A stretch of 11,337 bases of DNA from Actinomycetes bacterium (GCA_021798075.1 JAJZYO010000039.1:1-11337), one strand, 5' to 3'; numbered from the stretch's first letter, positions 1-9,282 are shown. Notes: generated from the letters alone by a model not told the origin. Numbers and translations: made by a program.

Positions 1-1
1 C

Positions 2-2032
<2,031 letters not shown>

Positions 2033-2107
2033 CTCCGACCGGGCCACCCCTTGGCAGGGTCTTCGTCCGCGAAAATGGCGGGGGGATCGCTCCCACCTGG
2101 CGTGGGC

Positions 2108-2113
2108 TACGAT
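2108..2113 (+). promoter_or_regulatory. Possible -10 element for a leaderless secreted-protein gene
   Basis: TACGAT fits the TANNNT form of an actinobacterial -10 element and ends 6 nt before the GTG at 2120. This is the distance at which transcription would begin on the start codon itself. No convincing -35 is visible, and no candidate start of this gene has a Shine-Dalgarno sequence, which is what makes a leaderless start attractive. TANNNT occurs often by chance, so this is a weak call. Confidence 0.3.
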
Positions 2114-2119
2114 CTGGTC

Positions 2120-2899
2120 GTGGAGCGCCTTGGCCCGCACCATGTGCCCCTTGCCTGCGCCGCCCTGGCAGGCCGCTCCCGCCGGCCTCCCCCCCGGTCC
2201 TACCGGCGCTGGGCGGTGGCTGGAGTCGCCGGCGCCTCCTTCGTAGCGGGGCTGGCAACCCCCGCAGCAGCAGCGGCACCTGGTCCCTCGACGACGCCGC
2301 CGGCGGCGCGAGCTGCGAGCGGAAGTGGCACCTTCACCTGCAACCTTGTCGGCAAGGAGATCGTCACGGGCACGCCGGACGTCGCGGCCCACGCCGTCCC
2401 TGCCATCCGCTCGGTACAGCTCACGCCCTATTTGGGCGGGTTGTTGGTCCGCTACCGGTTCCGTCCGGGCTTTGCGCTCGCGCCCGAAGGCGTCTACTTC
2501 GCGTGGTCCGTGTACGTATACCGCCACCGCGCCGACGCCAACAACTCCGTGCTCGCCGTGCAGCTCCAGATCGAGGACCGGGGCAAGGGCTGGGAGCCGA
2601 GCGGCTGGAGCGTGCTCGCATCGACCTATTACCAGGCGCAGCCGGTCGCCGGCCAGGTCCGCACCGACAAGGCGCGCGACGAGATCGCCACGTATTTCCC
2701 TGCGGGTTTCGTCAACTTGAAACCGCCCTTTTACTGGTACGCTAGCCAGGAAGTCTTCCGCGGTTACCTGCCCAAGAAGTCCAAGACGGCGCACCAGGAC
2801 TGGAGCGTCAACGGGTCGATCGTAAACGACTGCCCGAGCGGGGTGCGCTCCAGCGCCTTCAGCCTCCCCTACGCGGCCAAGCTGCTCACCGCCCAATAG
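2120..2899 (+). CDS. Hypothetical secreted protein
   Basis: I do not recognise this family. The frame has an Arg-rich N-terminus (RSRRPPPRSYRRW) followed by a hydrophobic stretch ending in a run of Ala (ATPAAAAA), which reads as a Sec-type signal peptide with a long n-region. After it comes a Pro/Ala/Ser/Thr-rich linker and a compact domain of about 190 residues rich in Tyr, Trp and Val, suggesting a mostly beta, exported fold. The mature part has only two Cys (FTCNL near the start, NDCPSG near the end), well placed for one disulfide. The start is uncertain: TTG 2051, ATG 2075, GTG 2120 and GTG 2144 share the frame and none has a Shine-Dalgarno. GTG 2120 (259 aa) was chosen because of the -10-like element just before it. 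It follows uvrB on the same strand but is unlikely to be functionally linked. Confidence 0.75.
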   Translation: MERLGPHHVPLACAALAGRSRRPPPRSYRRWAVAGVAGASFVAGLATPAAAAAPGPSTTPPAARAASGSGTFTCNLVGKEIVTGTPDVAAHAVPAIRSVQLTPYLGGLLVRYRFRPGFALAPEGVYFAWSVYVYRHRADANNSVLAVQLQIEDRGKGWEPSGWSVLASTYYQAQPVAGQVRTDKARDEIATYFPAGFVNLKPPFYWYASQEVFRGYLPKKSKTAHQDWSVNGSIVNDCPSGVRSSAFSLPYAAKLLTAQ

Positions 2900-2988
2900 C
2901 GCGGCGCGAGCCTCAGACGCATCGAGGCCGTCATCGGGAAAACCTGGTGCAACTCCATGCGCCGGGTCTTGTCGTCACAGCGGAAGGC

Positions 2989-3039
2989 CCCGGCCGGGTT
3001 GCCCGACCAGCGCCAGAGCGGCCCGAGCAACCGGCCGGG
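2989..3039. terminator. Imperfect inverted repeat in a convergent gap; possible bidirectional terminator
   Basis: The arm at 2989-3002 (CCCGGCCGGGTTGC) pairs with 3027-3039 (GCAACCGGCCGGG) over 13 bp with a single bulged G, around a 24-nt loop. It lies between the 3' ends of the secreted-protein gene (stop at 2899) and the OppF-type ATPase (stop at 3108), where a shared terminator would be expected. No T-tract follows on either strand, so it is not a classical intrinsic terminator. The rest of 2900-3107 shows no recognised gene; a 61-codon minus-strand frame there is discussed in the findings. Confidence 0.4.
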
Positions 3040-3107
3040 CGCGCTCCGAGGCAATGTCGACCAGCGCGGCCCGGCCTACAAGCAGGGGCTTCGACCCGGG
3101 GCCCCCG

Positions 3108-4259
3108 TTACTTCTCAATGGCCACAAGGTGGCCCGGCTCGCACTCGACGAGTGGCGGCGGTGCCGACTCAGCCAAGACCTCGGTCAACGTCGCGCGCCG
3201 GCGGCGCCGCTGCCAGCGCCCGCCCTCCATCTCCATGAGGCTCGGCCGAGGGCCAGACGGCGCGTCCTCGGCGAGCACGGCCCCGGCTCGGACGGCATGT
3301 GTGCCTCGTGCTGCACCTACCTCTTCCTTGGCGCCATGGAGCGGCGAAAGCGAGCTCTTCGAGTACCGCTTGGCCTCCGCAGGCTGGCCGGCGCCGGGAG
3401 GAGTACTTGGGGCAAGGGTGGGTGAACCATTTGAGGCGGGGACGGCAGAGGCATTGACGCTCCAGTCAAACGGCGCCCATTTCTTGTGCAGTTGCGGCAC
3501 CGCCGTCAACAGGCTCTTGGTGTACCGGTGCTGCGGGTTGCCGAAAACCTTCTGTGTCTCCCCCATTTCCACGACAGCTCCGTGGCGGAGGATGACGGTT
3601 TTGTCGCTTATGTAGTTACCGAGCGAGAGGTCGTGGGTGATGAAGAGGATCCCGAGGCCCCGGCGTTTCAGCGAGACCAACATGTTGAGCACGTCCACCC
3701 GGGTGGAAGCGTCGAGCATGCTGATGATCTCGTCTGCTATTAGCAGCCTCACATCGAGCAGGAGGGCGCGCGCAACGAGGAGACGCTGCTGCTGGCCCCC
3801 CGACAGCTGGTGGGGAAACTTGTTGAGCACGTCGGCCGGGTTGAGCGTCACGGTTTCCAAGGCGGTTTCCACCTTGGCCTGCCAGGCGTCTTTGGCCATG
3901 TCCCGGAAATACTCTTGGCGGACCATCTCGAAGACCCGGTCGGCCTTGTAGAGGGGGTTGTACGAGCTAAAGGGATCCTGGAAGACGCCTTGCACCTGCC
4001 TGTAGTACTCGTGGAGCTCCCGCCCCTTCTTCTGCATCACATCCGCGCCCTCGAAACTGACGCGGCCGCCAGAGGCAGGGACGAGGTGGAGCACGATCTT
4101 GCCGAGGGTCGACTTCCCCGAGCCGCTCTCGCCGATCAAGGAGACCACCTCGCCCCGGTCAATGTCGAAGCTCACCTGGCGCAGGGCCGGCTTGAAGTCC
4201 CCACCGAAAGTCCCCGACCTGTAGAGCTTGGAGACCTTGTCCAGCTCGAGCATGCTCAC
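3108..4259 (-). CDS. ABC transporter ATP-binding protein, OppF/DppF type, with long divergent C-terminal tail
   Basis: This is the second cytoplasmic ATPase of the Opp/Dpp-family importer. Numbering from GTG 4259: Walker A GESGSGKST 43-51, Q-loop Gln94 (VFQDP), signature LSGGQ 152-156, Walker B LLIADE 172-177, D-loop Asp183, switch His209 (FITHDLS). The nucleotide-binding core ends near residue 264. A tail of about 120 residues follows, rich in Ala/Pro/Ser, with a basic patch (RWQRRRRRA) and a final PPPLVECEPGHLVA, which resembles the end of the usual Opp C-terminal domain but without its Cys cluster. At 383 aa it is longer than the usual 310-340. GTG 4259 overlaps the OppD stop as GTGA, matching the other junctions of the operon, and has AAGGGG 5 nt upstream; ATG 4253 two codons later is the alternative. 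It is the last gene of the operon. The tail could be real or partly linker expansion. Confidence 0.95.
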   Translation of the reverse strand: MSMLELDKVSKLYRSGTFGGDFKPALRQVSFDIDRGEVVSLIGESGSGKSTLGKIVLHLVPASGGRVSFEGADVMQKKGRELHEYYRQVQGVFQDPFSSYNPLYKADRVFEMVRQEYFRDMAKDAWQAKVETALETVTLNPADVLNKFPHQLSGGQQQRLLVARALLLDVRLLIADEIISMLDASTRVDVLNMLVSLKRRGLGILFITHDLSLGNYISDKTVILRHGAVVEMGETQKVFGNPQHRYTKSLLTAVPQLHKKWAPFDWSVNASAVPASNGSPTLAPSTPPGAGQPAEAKRYSKSSLSPLHGAKEEVGAARGTHAVRAGAVLAEDAPSGPRPSLMEMEGGRWQRRRRRATLTEVLAESAPPPLVECEPGHLVAIEK

Positions 4260-5332
4260 TCTGCCCCCTTGCCCGCTCGCGCTCCTAAGCTGGGGCCCCT
4301 CTCCGGAGAGGCGTCCCCAGCGCCGCCCGAAGGCGTCGCGGATGCCTCGTTGTGCTCCCGCCCGGCACCACCGGCCACGTCGTCGGCAGCTTTCCAGCAG
4401 GCCACTTGGTGCCCAGGCAACAGCTCCATGAAGGGCGGGTCCTCGACGCACTTGTCGTAAGCGAACGGGCAGCGCTCTCTGAACCGGCACCCCGGCGGTG
4501 GGCTGAGCAACGAGGGCGGCCTCCCCGGTATGCCGGTCAGCTCCCGATCCTCGTAGCGCACCCCGACCTCGGGCAACGAGGACAAAAGGGCTTGCGTGTA
4601 AGGATGGAGCGGCTTGTCGATCATCGTGGACGCGCTGGCCTTCTCGGTCAGCTTGCCCGCGTACATGACCATGATCGTGTCGGCGATCTGCGCCAAGATC
4701 GACAGGTCGTGGGTGATCACGATCATGCTCTTTACGTAGCCGAGGTCCCTGAACTCGGTGAGCAGCTCCCCCACCGCGCGCTGGTTGGACACGTCGAGAG
4801 CCGACGTGACCTCGTCTGCTATCAGTAGCGACGGGTTGAGCAGGGTCGAGATCACCATCGTCGCACGCTGGCGCATACCGCCCGACAGCTCGAAGGGGTA
4901 CATCTCGAGCACGTTTTCGGGCAGGCCGACGAGCGCCACGCGCCGGCGGAACTCGGGCAGGACCTTCGCCAACTTCATCCCACGTGATTTGAGCAGGTCG
5001 TGCGCGAGGGTACCGACCTTCTTGGTCGGGTTGAGCGCGCTCATGGCATACTGGGGGATGATCGACACGTCGCGCATGCGATGGTGGTTCATGGCTCGGT
5101 CGTCCGAAATGGGCAGCGCCTTGCCGTCCAGCTCTACGGTGCCTCCCACGTGCTTCATGCGGCCCTCGATGAATATCAAGCTGTTGCCGAGCGTCGACTT
5201 ACCGCAACCCGACTCCCCGGCCAGGCCCATGATCTCCCTGTCGGCCACGGCAAACGTCACGCCGTCGACCGCCTGGACGTCGCCCCGCAAGGTCCGGTAG
5301 GCGATGCGCAGGTTCTCGACCGACAGGCTCAT
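4256..5332 (-). CDS. ABC transporter ATP-binding protein, OppD/DppD type, with Fe-S cysteine motif
   Basis: First ATPase of the importer, a cytoplasmic partner of the two permeases. Walker A is GESGCGKST at 39-47, Q-loop Gln94 (IIPQYAMSALNP), signature LSGGM 149-153, Walker B LLIADE 169-174, D-loop SALD ending at 180, switch His208 (VITHDLS). The C-terminal oligopeptide-transporter domain keeps four cysteines, C282, C288, C295 and C312, in the spacing C-x5-C-x6-C-x16-C. Family members such as the DppD/OppD proteins bind a [4Fe-4S] cluster with this motif. A Gly/Ala/Ser-rich tail of about 45 residues follows. At 358 aa it is near the usual length of 320-350. ATG 5332 overlaps the stop of the OppC gene as ATGA, and GAGGGAGA lies just upstream, so the start is secure; longer in-frame extension into the permease gene is only open frame. 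Translation is probably coupled to that of both neighbours. Confidence 0.97.
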   Translation of the reverse strand: MSLSVENLRIAYRTLRGDVQAVDGVTFAVADREIMGLAGESGCGKSTLGNSLIFIEGRMKHVGGTVELDGKALPISDDRAMNHHRMRDVSIIPQYAMSALNPTKKVGTLAHDLLKSRGMKLAKVLPEFRRRVALVGLPENVLEMYPFELSGGMRQRATMVISTLLNPSLLIADEVTSALDVSNQRAVGELLTEFRDLGYVKSMIVITHDLSILAQIADTIMVMYAGKLTEKASASTMIDKPLHPYTQALLSSLPEVGVRYEDRELTGIPGRPPSLLSPPPGCRFRERCPFAYDKCVEDPPFMELLPGHQVACWKAADDVAGGAGREHNEASATPSGGAGDASPERGPSLGARAGKGAE

Positions 5333-6303
5333 GTCTCCCTCAGCTTGGGGTTGAAGACCTCGTCGAGGCCGACGTTGGCCACGAGCAAGGCAGCAACCAT
5401 CAGCGTCATGACAGCGCCGGGCGGGATGAACCACCACCACATGTGCAGCTGCAGCCCGCTCCACAGCTCGGCCAGGTTGAGCATGTCACCGAGCGAGATG
5501 CCGTTGGTCGGGCCGAGGCCGAGGAAGTCGTAGTTGACCGCTATCAGCATCGAGCTACCGAACAGCAATATGAAGGCGAGCAGTATGTACGACGCCATGT
5601 TGGGCGCTATGTCCTTAAGCACGATCGCCGGGCCACGTTTGCCAGAAAGGCGTGCCAGGTCGACGAAATCGCGCTGGCGGAGCGTGAAGGTCTGGGCCCT
5701 CACCGCCCTTGCCACCCAGGGCCAAGTCGTCACGCCGATGAACACGCCCTCGAAGAAAGCGCTGTGGCTCTTCAGGTAGGCACCGATCACGATCAAAAGG
5801 ACTAGCGAGGGGATCATCACGACTATGTAGGTGAGCGTCTGGAGGACCTCGTCCAACCACCCGCCACGCCAGCCAGCGACGAACCCAATAGCCAGGCCGA
5901 TCAAGCCGGCGAAGGCGGCGCCGAGGAAGCCTACCAGGTAGCTCTCCCGAAGCGAGTCGAGCAGCAGCGAGAAGACGTCCTGGCCGAAATAGGTGGTACC
6001 GAGCAGGTGCTGCGACGACGGGTGCAGAGCCGCCGCAGCAACGAACTCCTTCGCTGGGTAGGGGGCGAAGTACGGGCCGATGATGGCAGCCAGCACGAAT
6101 ATGATCTCGACACCGAGGCCGAGCAGGAGCTTCTTGTTGCGGACCGCAAAGTACAAAAATTCCCAACGCCGGCCGCTGTCGTAGGCCTCGCGCCCACCTC
6201 GCGCCCCCGCTGGGGCGGTCGCCCCGGCCAGGGGCACGGCCGTGGGGGAAGCGCCTCTCGCGGTAGTCGTACCGCCAGGCGCCGCCTGGTCGACGCCGCT
6301 CAT
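5329..6303 (-). CDS. ABC transporter permease, OppC/DppC type
   Basis: Inner-membrane permease of a peptide/oligosaccharide-type importer (binding-protein-dependent transport family), pairing with the OppB-type subunit. A 45-residue N-terminal stretch rich in Ala, Gly, Thr and Pro, probably disordered and cytoplasmic, precedes the first membrane helix (LLLGLGVEIIFVLAAIIG). A family pattern HLLGTTYFGQDVFSLLL follows that helix. The cytoplasmic EAA coupling loop is at about 212-235 (DFVDLARLSGKRG, then IAPN), the contact with an ATPase. Five or six hydrophobic helices are visible. ATG 6303 overlaps the stop of the OppB gene as ATGA and has a G-rich stretch (CAGGGGGCGG) a few bases upstream. Length 324 aa is normal. 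The open frame continues upstream into the OppB gene but that part is an out-of-frame shadow. Annotated as family level because the substrate is not certain. Confidence 0.96.
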   Translation of the reverse strand: MSGVDQAAPGGTTTARGASPTAVPLAGATAPAGARGGREAYDSGRRWEFLYFAVRNKKLLLGLGVEIIFVLAAIIGPYFAPYPAKEFVAAAALHPSSQHLLGTTYFGQDVFSLLLDSLRESYLVGFLGAAFAGLIGLAIGFVAGWRGGWLDEVLQTLTYIVVMIPSLVLLIVIGAYLKSHSAFFEGVFIGVTTWPWVARAVRAQTFTLRQRDFVDLARLSGKRGPAIVLKDIAPNMASYILLAFILLFGSSMLIAVNYDFLGLGPTNGISLGDMLNLAELWSGLQLHMWWWFIPPGAVMTLMVAALLVANVGLDEVFNPKLRET

Positions 6304-7295
6304 GCCGCCGCCCCCTGCATGCTGAGGCGGGTCCTCGGATCGACCCAGATGTAGACGATGTCGATCACGAAATTGGCCACGAGGACCCCCACGATGATGA
6401 AGATGAAGATGCCCTGCAGCAAAGCGTAGTCCTGGTCGGTGGCTGCTGTGTAGATGAGGTGGCCGAGGCCGGGATAATTGAACACGACTTCGGTCACGAT
6501 GTTGCCCCCGATCACCGTCCCGAGCTGGAGGGCGAGGCCAGAGAGCTGGGGGAGCACGGCGTTGCGGTAAGCGTAGCGGCGCACCAGACGGCCACGGGCG
6601 CCGAGCGCCCGCAAGTAGCGGGCGTAGTCGGTCTCGAGCTCGTATATCACCAGGTTGCGCATTCCGATCGACCAGCCCCCGAAGCTGACGAGGAAGACGG
6701 TGAGGAAAGGCAGGAACCAGTGGTACAGCAAGCTCGATATGTAGGCCCACGTGAAACCGGAGGCTAGGCCCGCCGCGTACCCGCCCTCCACAGGGAACCA
6801 GTGCTCGACCGCCGCCAGGTAAAAGGCCGCAGCCAGGGCCAACCAGGCGTAAGGCATCGCCTGGAAGAGGTAGCCGAGGGGGAGAACGGTGTTGTCGAGG
6901 ACCTTGCGCCGTGCTGCCATGGCCCCGATGCGGTTGCCGAGGACGTAGGAAAGCAATATTGCTGGCACGAGCAGCGCCAGCGTGTAGGGTGCCGCTTGGG
7001 CGATCATCGTGGTGACCTTCTCGGGAAAGGCGTACAAGCTGATGCCGAGGTTGCCGTGGAAGAGGTTGTCCCAGTAGTGCCAGTACTGGTCCCAGAGCGG
7101 CAGGTTGTAGCCGAAGGCCTTGTCGAAAAGCTTGTAGAGCGCCGTCCACGGCCCTTGAGAGTTGAGTGCGAACCTGTCGACATAGGCCGCTATCGGGTTC
7201 CCTGGCATGAGCCGGGGGATCGCCCAGTCGATTGTCACACCTGCCCAGAAAGCCAGTACGTAAAGCCCGAGCTTACGGGCGAAGTACCGCGTCAC
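6300..7295 (-). CDS. ABC transporter permease, OppB/DppB type
   Basis: Inner-membrane permease partner of the OppC-type subunit. The protein starts MTRYFARKLGLYVL, with a first helix at about 8-26. A large extracytoplasmic loop of about 70 residues rich in Trp/Tyr follows, then a core of about five helices. The EAA coupling loop is at 224-249 (YARYLRALGARG, ending AYRNAVLP). It is followed by the pattern VVFNYPGLGHLIYTAATDQD, which is diagnostic of OppB/DppB permeases. Length 331 aa is normal. The start is GTG 7295, supported by AAGGAG 7 nt upstream. This is the first gene of the membrane/ATPase block; it lies 115 bp after the binding-protein gene, with an intercistronic hairpin between them, and overlaps the OppC gene by 4 nt. 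Confidence 0.97.
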   Translation of the reverse strand: MTRYFARKLGLYVLAFWAGVTIDWAIPRLMPGNPIAAYVDRFALNSQGPWTALYKLFDKAFGYNLPLWDQYWHYWDNLFHGNLGISLYAFPEKVTTMIAQAAPYTLALLVPAILLSYVLGNRIGAMAARRKVLDNTVLPLGYLFQAMPYAWLALAAAFYLAAVEHWFPVEGGYAAGLASGFTWAYISSLLYHWFLPFLTVFLVSFGGWSIGMRNLVIYELETDYARYLRALGARGRLVRRYAYRNAVLPQLSGLALQLGTVIGGNIVTEVVFNYPGLGHLIYTAATDQDYALLQGIFIFIIVGVLVANFVIDIVYIWVDPRTRLSMQGAAA

Positions 7296-7302
7296 TTCAG
7301 AT

Positions 7303-7308
7303 CTCCTT
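7303..7308 (-). promoter_or_regulatory. Ribosome binding site of the OppB-type permease gene
   Basis: AAGGAG on the minus strand, 7 nt before the GTG at 7295. It is the strongest Shine-Dalgarno in the operon and settles a GTG start. It re-initiates translation after the intercistronic gap that follows the binding-protein gene. Confidence 0.85.
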
Positions 7309-7334
7309 CATGAGCCTCGGCCAGAAGTGCCGAA

Positions 7335-7364
7335 GAGCCCGCCGACCTAACGGACGGCGGGCTC
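7335..7364 (-). terminator. Intercistronic hairpin between binding protein and permease genes (attenuator or RNA stabiliser)
   Basis: GAGCCCGCCG (7335-7344) and CGGCGGGCTC (7355-7364) form a perfect 10-bp stem around a 10-nt loop, 46 bp after the binding-protein stop and 39 bp before the permease start. On the minus strand it is followed by TTCGGCACTTC, not a run of T, so read-through is expected. Such hairpins commonly protect the binding-protein mRNA 3' end or terminate part of the transcripts, giving more binding protein than membrane subunits. The role is inferred from position and structure. Confidence 0.7.
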
Positions 7365-7410
7365 CCATAGGGCACTGCGGTCCAGCCCTATCTTGCCAAG
7401 GTCTAGGGCT

Positions 7411-9135
7411 CTACTTCGCCGGACGGAGGTTGGCCAAGGCGTAGACGGTCGTCATGGCACCGAGCCAGTTGCCCCACATCACCGGGGTGTACTGGTCGCT
7501 CGAGCTGGTCGAGGAGGGGTAGTTCTTCCAGTAGGTCGTGTTGCCCTGGAACCAGGCGCCGTTGTACCACAAGGGCACCTCGGGCAACCTCTGGAGGAAG
7601 CTCGTCTCGATCTTGCTGTAGATGCTATTGAGGGCAGCCTTGTCCGTGGTCGGCGTCGTCGCAGCCTTCTGGACGAGTGCCCACGTGGCGGGGTCACTGA
7701 AACGCTCCACGTTTAGCTGTGCCCCGTCGTTTTTCTGGATGGGCAACTGGTAGACCCGGTCGAAGTAGCTCCACGGGGTGGCGTCGGCCTGGGCGTTGTT
7801 GTCGAGCATCATGTCGTAACTGCCATTGATCATGTGCTGGGTCTTGGCATTGGCCGAGGGTGTGATGGCGTTTACTTTGACCCCGATCGAGTTGAGGTCC
7901 TGAGCTATGATGTCCTGCGCCGCCATCCAGTCGGTCCAGCCGTTAGGCACCTCTATGGTGAGCGCTTGGCCCTTGTAGCCCGACTTCGCCAGGTACTTCT
8001 TGGCCAGCGACGGGTCGTAGTGGAAGCCGTACTTGTTGACCACGCCCCTGTTGACGTACGAGTCGAGGTTCGGGAGCAGCCCGACTGGGTTGGCCGCTTT
8101 GACGATCCCGTCGTAAACGCCTGTCACTATCGACTGGGTGTTGATACCGTAGGCCACGGCCTTGCGGAAGTTGACGTTGTTGAACGGTGCCTTGGTAGTG
8201 TTCATCTCGAGCCACACCGTGTTGGCCGAGAGCATATAAGGGCTCTTCGGGTAGTAGGTCGTGAGGAACGAGGAGTCACCGCCGGTCGTCATCAACGTGT
8301 TGATGCCGGGCAGGAAGTTGTTGCTCCAGTCGATGGTGTTGGAGAGCAGGGCTGACAACTCGACGCTGTTGGAGCCGTTCACGATGTCGCAGAGGTACTT
8401 GAAGTGGAACTTGAGCCCCAGTTGCTTGATGCCCCACCAGTTGGCGTTGTCCTCGTAACAAGCCTGCGACTGGCTGGTGCTGACGAGGAGCATCGGCCCG
8501 GTCGCCACCGGCGACTTGCCCCGGGCGTAGTTGGCGCTCGTCACCTGCTCGCTCGCCGAGAGCTTGGAGAAGACCACTTTCGGCAAAACAGCGTTCTGCC
8601 ACAAGAAGTCCTGCCAGTCCGTGTAGGGCGGCGGGCTCGTGAAGTTCACCGTGACGGTGTTGCCGTTCGCGCTCACGCTCTTGATGTAGGGCGCCAGGCT
8701 GCTGTAGGGGACAGCCGGGTTGGTCTTGGCCAGCCCGATCGTAAACGCTACGTCCGCTCCGGTGAGAGGTGCCCCATTGGACCACTTGACGCCGTTGCGC
8801 ACGTGGAGCGTGTAGGTGCTGCCGCTCCAGGTACCGTTCGTTGCGAGCCAGGGTATGTACTTGTTGGTGATCGGGTTGTAGAGGAAGAGGGGCTCGTAGA
8901 GGAGGCCAATAGTACCCGTGTAGCGGCTACCACCGTCCAGGGGGTTGAAGTTGGTAGGCGGCGAGTAAGCCGTGCCGCTCGTATATAGGGTCTCAGTGCG
9001 CGGGAAGCTCGCCGGGGCTTGGAGACTGGTCGCTCCAGCGCTGCCGCTCGCCACGAAGGTGACCATGGGGGCGACTAGGGCCGCCGCCGTGATGGCAGCG
9101 CCTAAACGCGTGAGCGCGCTGGTCTTGTTTATCAT
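7411..9135 (-). CDS. ABC transporter substrate-binding protein, family 5 (SBP_bac_5, peptide/oligosaccharide type)
   Basis: Extracytoplasmic receptor that delivers ligand to the permeases encoded downstream. Residues 1-35 are a signal peptide (NKTSALTRLG, hydrophobic core, then A-G-A at 33-35). There is no Cys in this region, so it is not a lipoprotein, unlike most binding proteins of Gram-positive bacteria. The family 5 pattern follows: GLLYEPLFLYNPITNKYIPW, then TLHVRNGVKWSNGAPLTGADV. The total of 574 aa is normal for cluster C binding proteins, and no frame break is seen. The N-terminal stretch SPPTNFNPL followed by YEPLF resembles, as I remember the family, cello-oligosaccharide-binding members, so the ligand could be a sugar oligomer rather than a peptide. 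By hand count it has 10 Glu and 22 Asp and is rich in Ser, Thr, Asn, Tyr and Trp. ATG 9135 has AAGGAG 10 nt upstream. It is the first gene of the operon. Confidence 0.95.
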   Translation of the reverse strand: MINKTSALTRLGAAITAAALVAPMVTFVASGSAGATSLQAPASFPRTETLYTSGTAYSPPTNFNPLDGGSRYTGTIGLLYEPLFLYNPITNKYIPWLATNGTWSGSTYTLHVRNGVKWSNGAPLTGADVAFTIGLAKTNPAVPYSSLAPYIKSVSANGNTVTVNFTSPPPYTDWQDFLWQNAVLPKVVFSKLSASEQVTSANYARGKSPVATGPMLLVSTSQSQACYEDNANWWGIKQLGLKFHFKYLCDIVNGSNSVELSALLSNTIDWSNNFLPGINTLMTTGGDSSFLTTYYPKSPYMLSANTVWLEMNTTKAPFNNVNFRKAVAYGINTQSIVTGVYDGIVKAANPVGLLPNLDSYVNRGVVNKYGFHYDPSLAKKYLAKSGYKGQALTIEVPNGWTDWMAAQDIIAQDLNSIGVKVNAITPSANAKTQHMINGSYDMMLDNNAQADATPWSYFDRVYQLPIQKNDGAQLNVERFSDPATWALVQKAATTPTTDKAALNSIYSKIETSFLQRLPEVPLWYNGAWFQGNTTYWKNYPSSTSSSDQYTPVMWGNWLGAMTTVYALANLRPAK

Positions 9136-9145
9136 TTGTCAGCTA

Positions 9146-9151
9146 CTCCTT
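9146..9151 (-). promoter_or_regulatory. Ribosome binding site of the binding-protein gene
   Basis: AAGGAG on the minus strand, 10 nt before the ATG at 9135. It lies in an A-rich, probably unstructured stretch directly downstream of the nested leader hairpin at 9173-9233, so it would stay accessible when that hairpin forms. Confidence 0.85.
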
Positions 9152-9172
9152 GTCTTTCTTTGCTGGGTTTGG

Positions 9173-9233
9173 CCCTGGCCGCTAGGTCCGGGGAGCCGGA
9201 CGGCACCGCAGAGCACCACTGGCGGCCCCAGGG
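9173..9233 (-). promoter_or_regulatory. Nested hairpin in the long 5' leader of the transporter operon
   Basis: On the minus strand the outer arms CCCTGGGGCCGC (9233-9222) and GCGGCCAGGG (9182-9173) pair over 10 bp with a 2-nt bulge. They enclose a second perfect hairpin, CCGGAC/GTCCGG on the plus strand (9196-9201 and 9186-9191), 6 bp with a 4-nt loop. The element ends about 21 nt before the AAGGAG. It matches no riboswitch class I know. It could be an mRNA stabiliser, a regulatory leader or a chance fold in GC-rich DNA. Confidence 0.45.
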
Positions 9234-9282
9234 ACGGCACGAACCATGGTGCGGCGATGTGATCAGCGATCCTCTTGCCCCA

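Noticed and set aside
5329..7149. A longer OppC-type protein of 606 codons, suggesting a fusion
   Set aside because: The extra N-terminal half is the OppB gene read in another frame; the ATGA overlap at 6300-6303 and the protein similarity begin at ATG 6303.
9182..9247. A 21-codon upstream frame (ATG 9247) in the operon leader, as a possible leader peptide
   Set aside because: No ribosome binding site and no run of a particular codon that would suggest attenuation.
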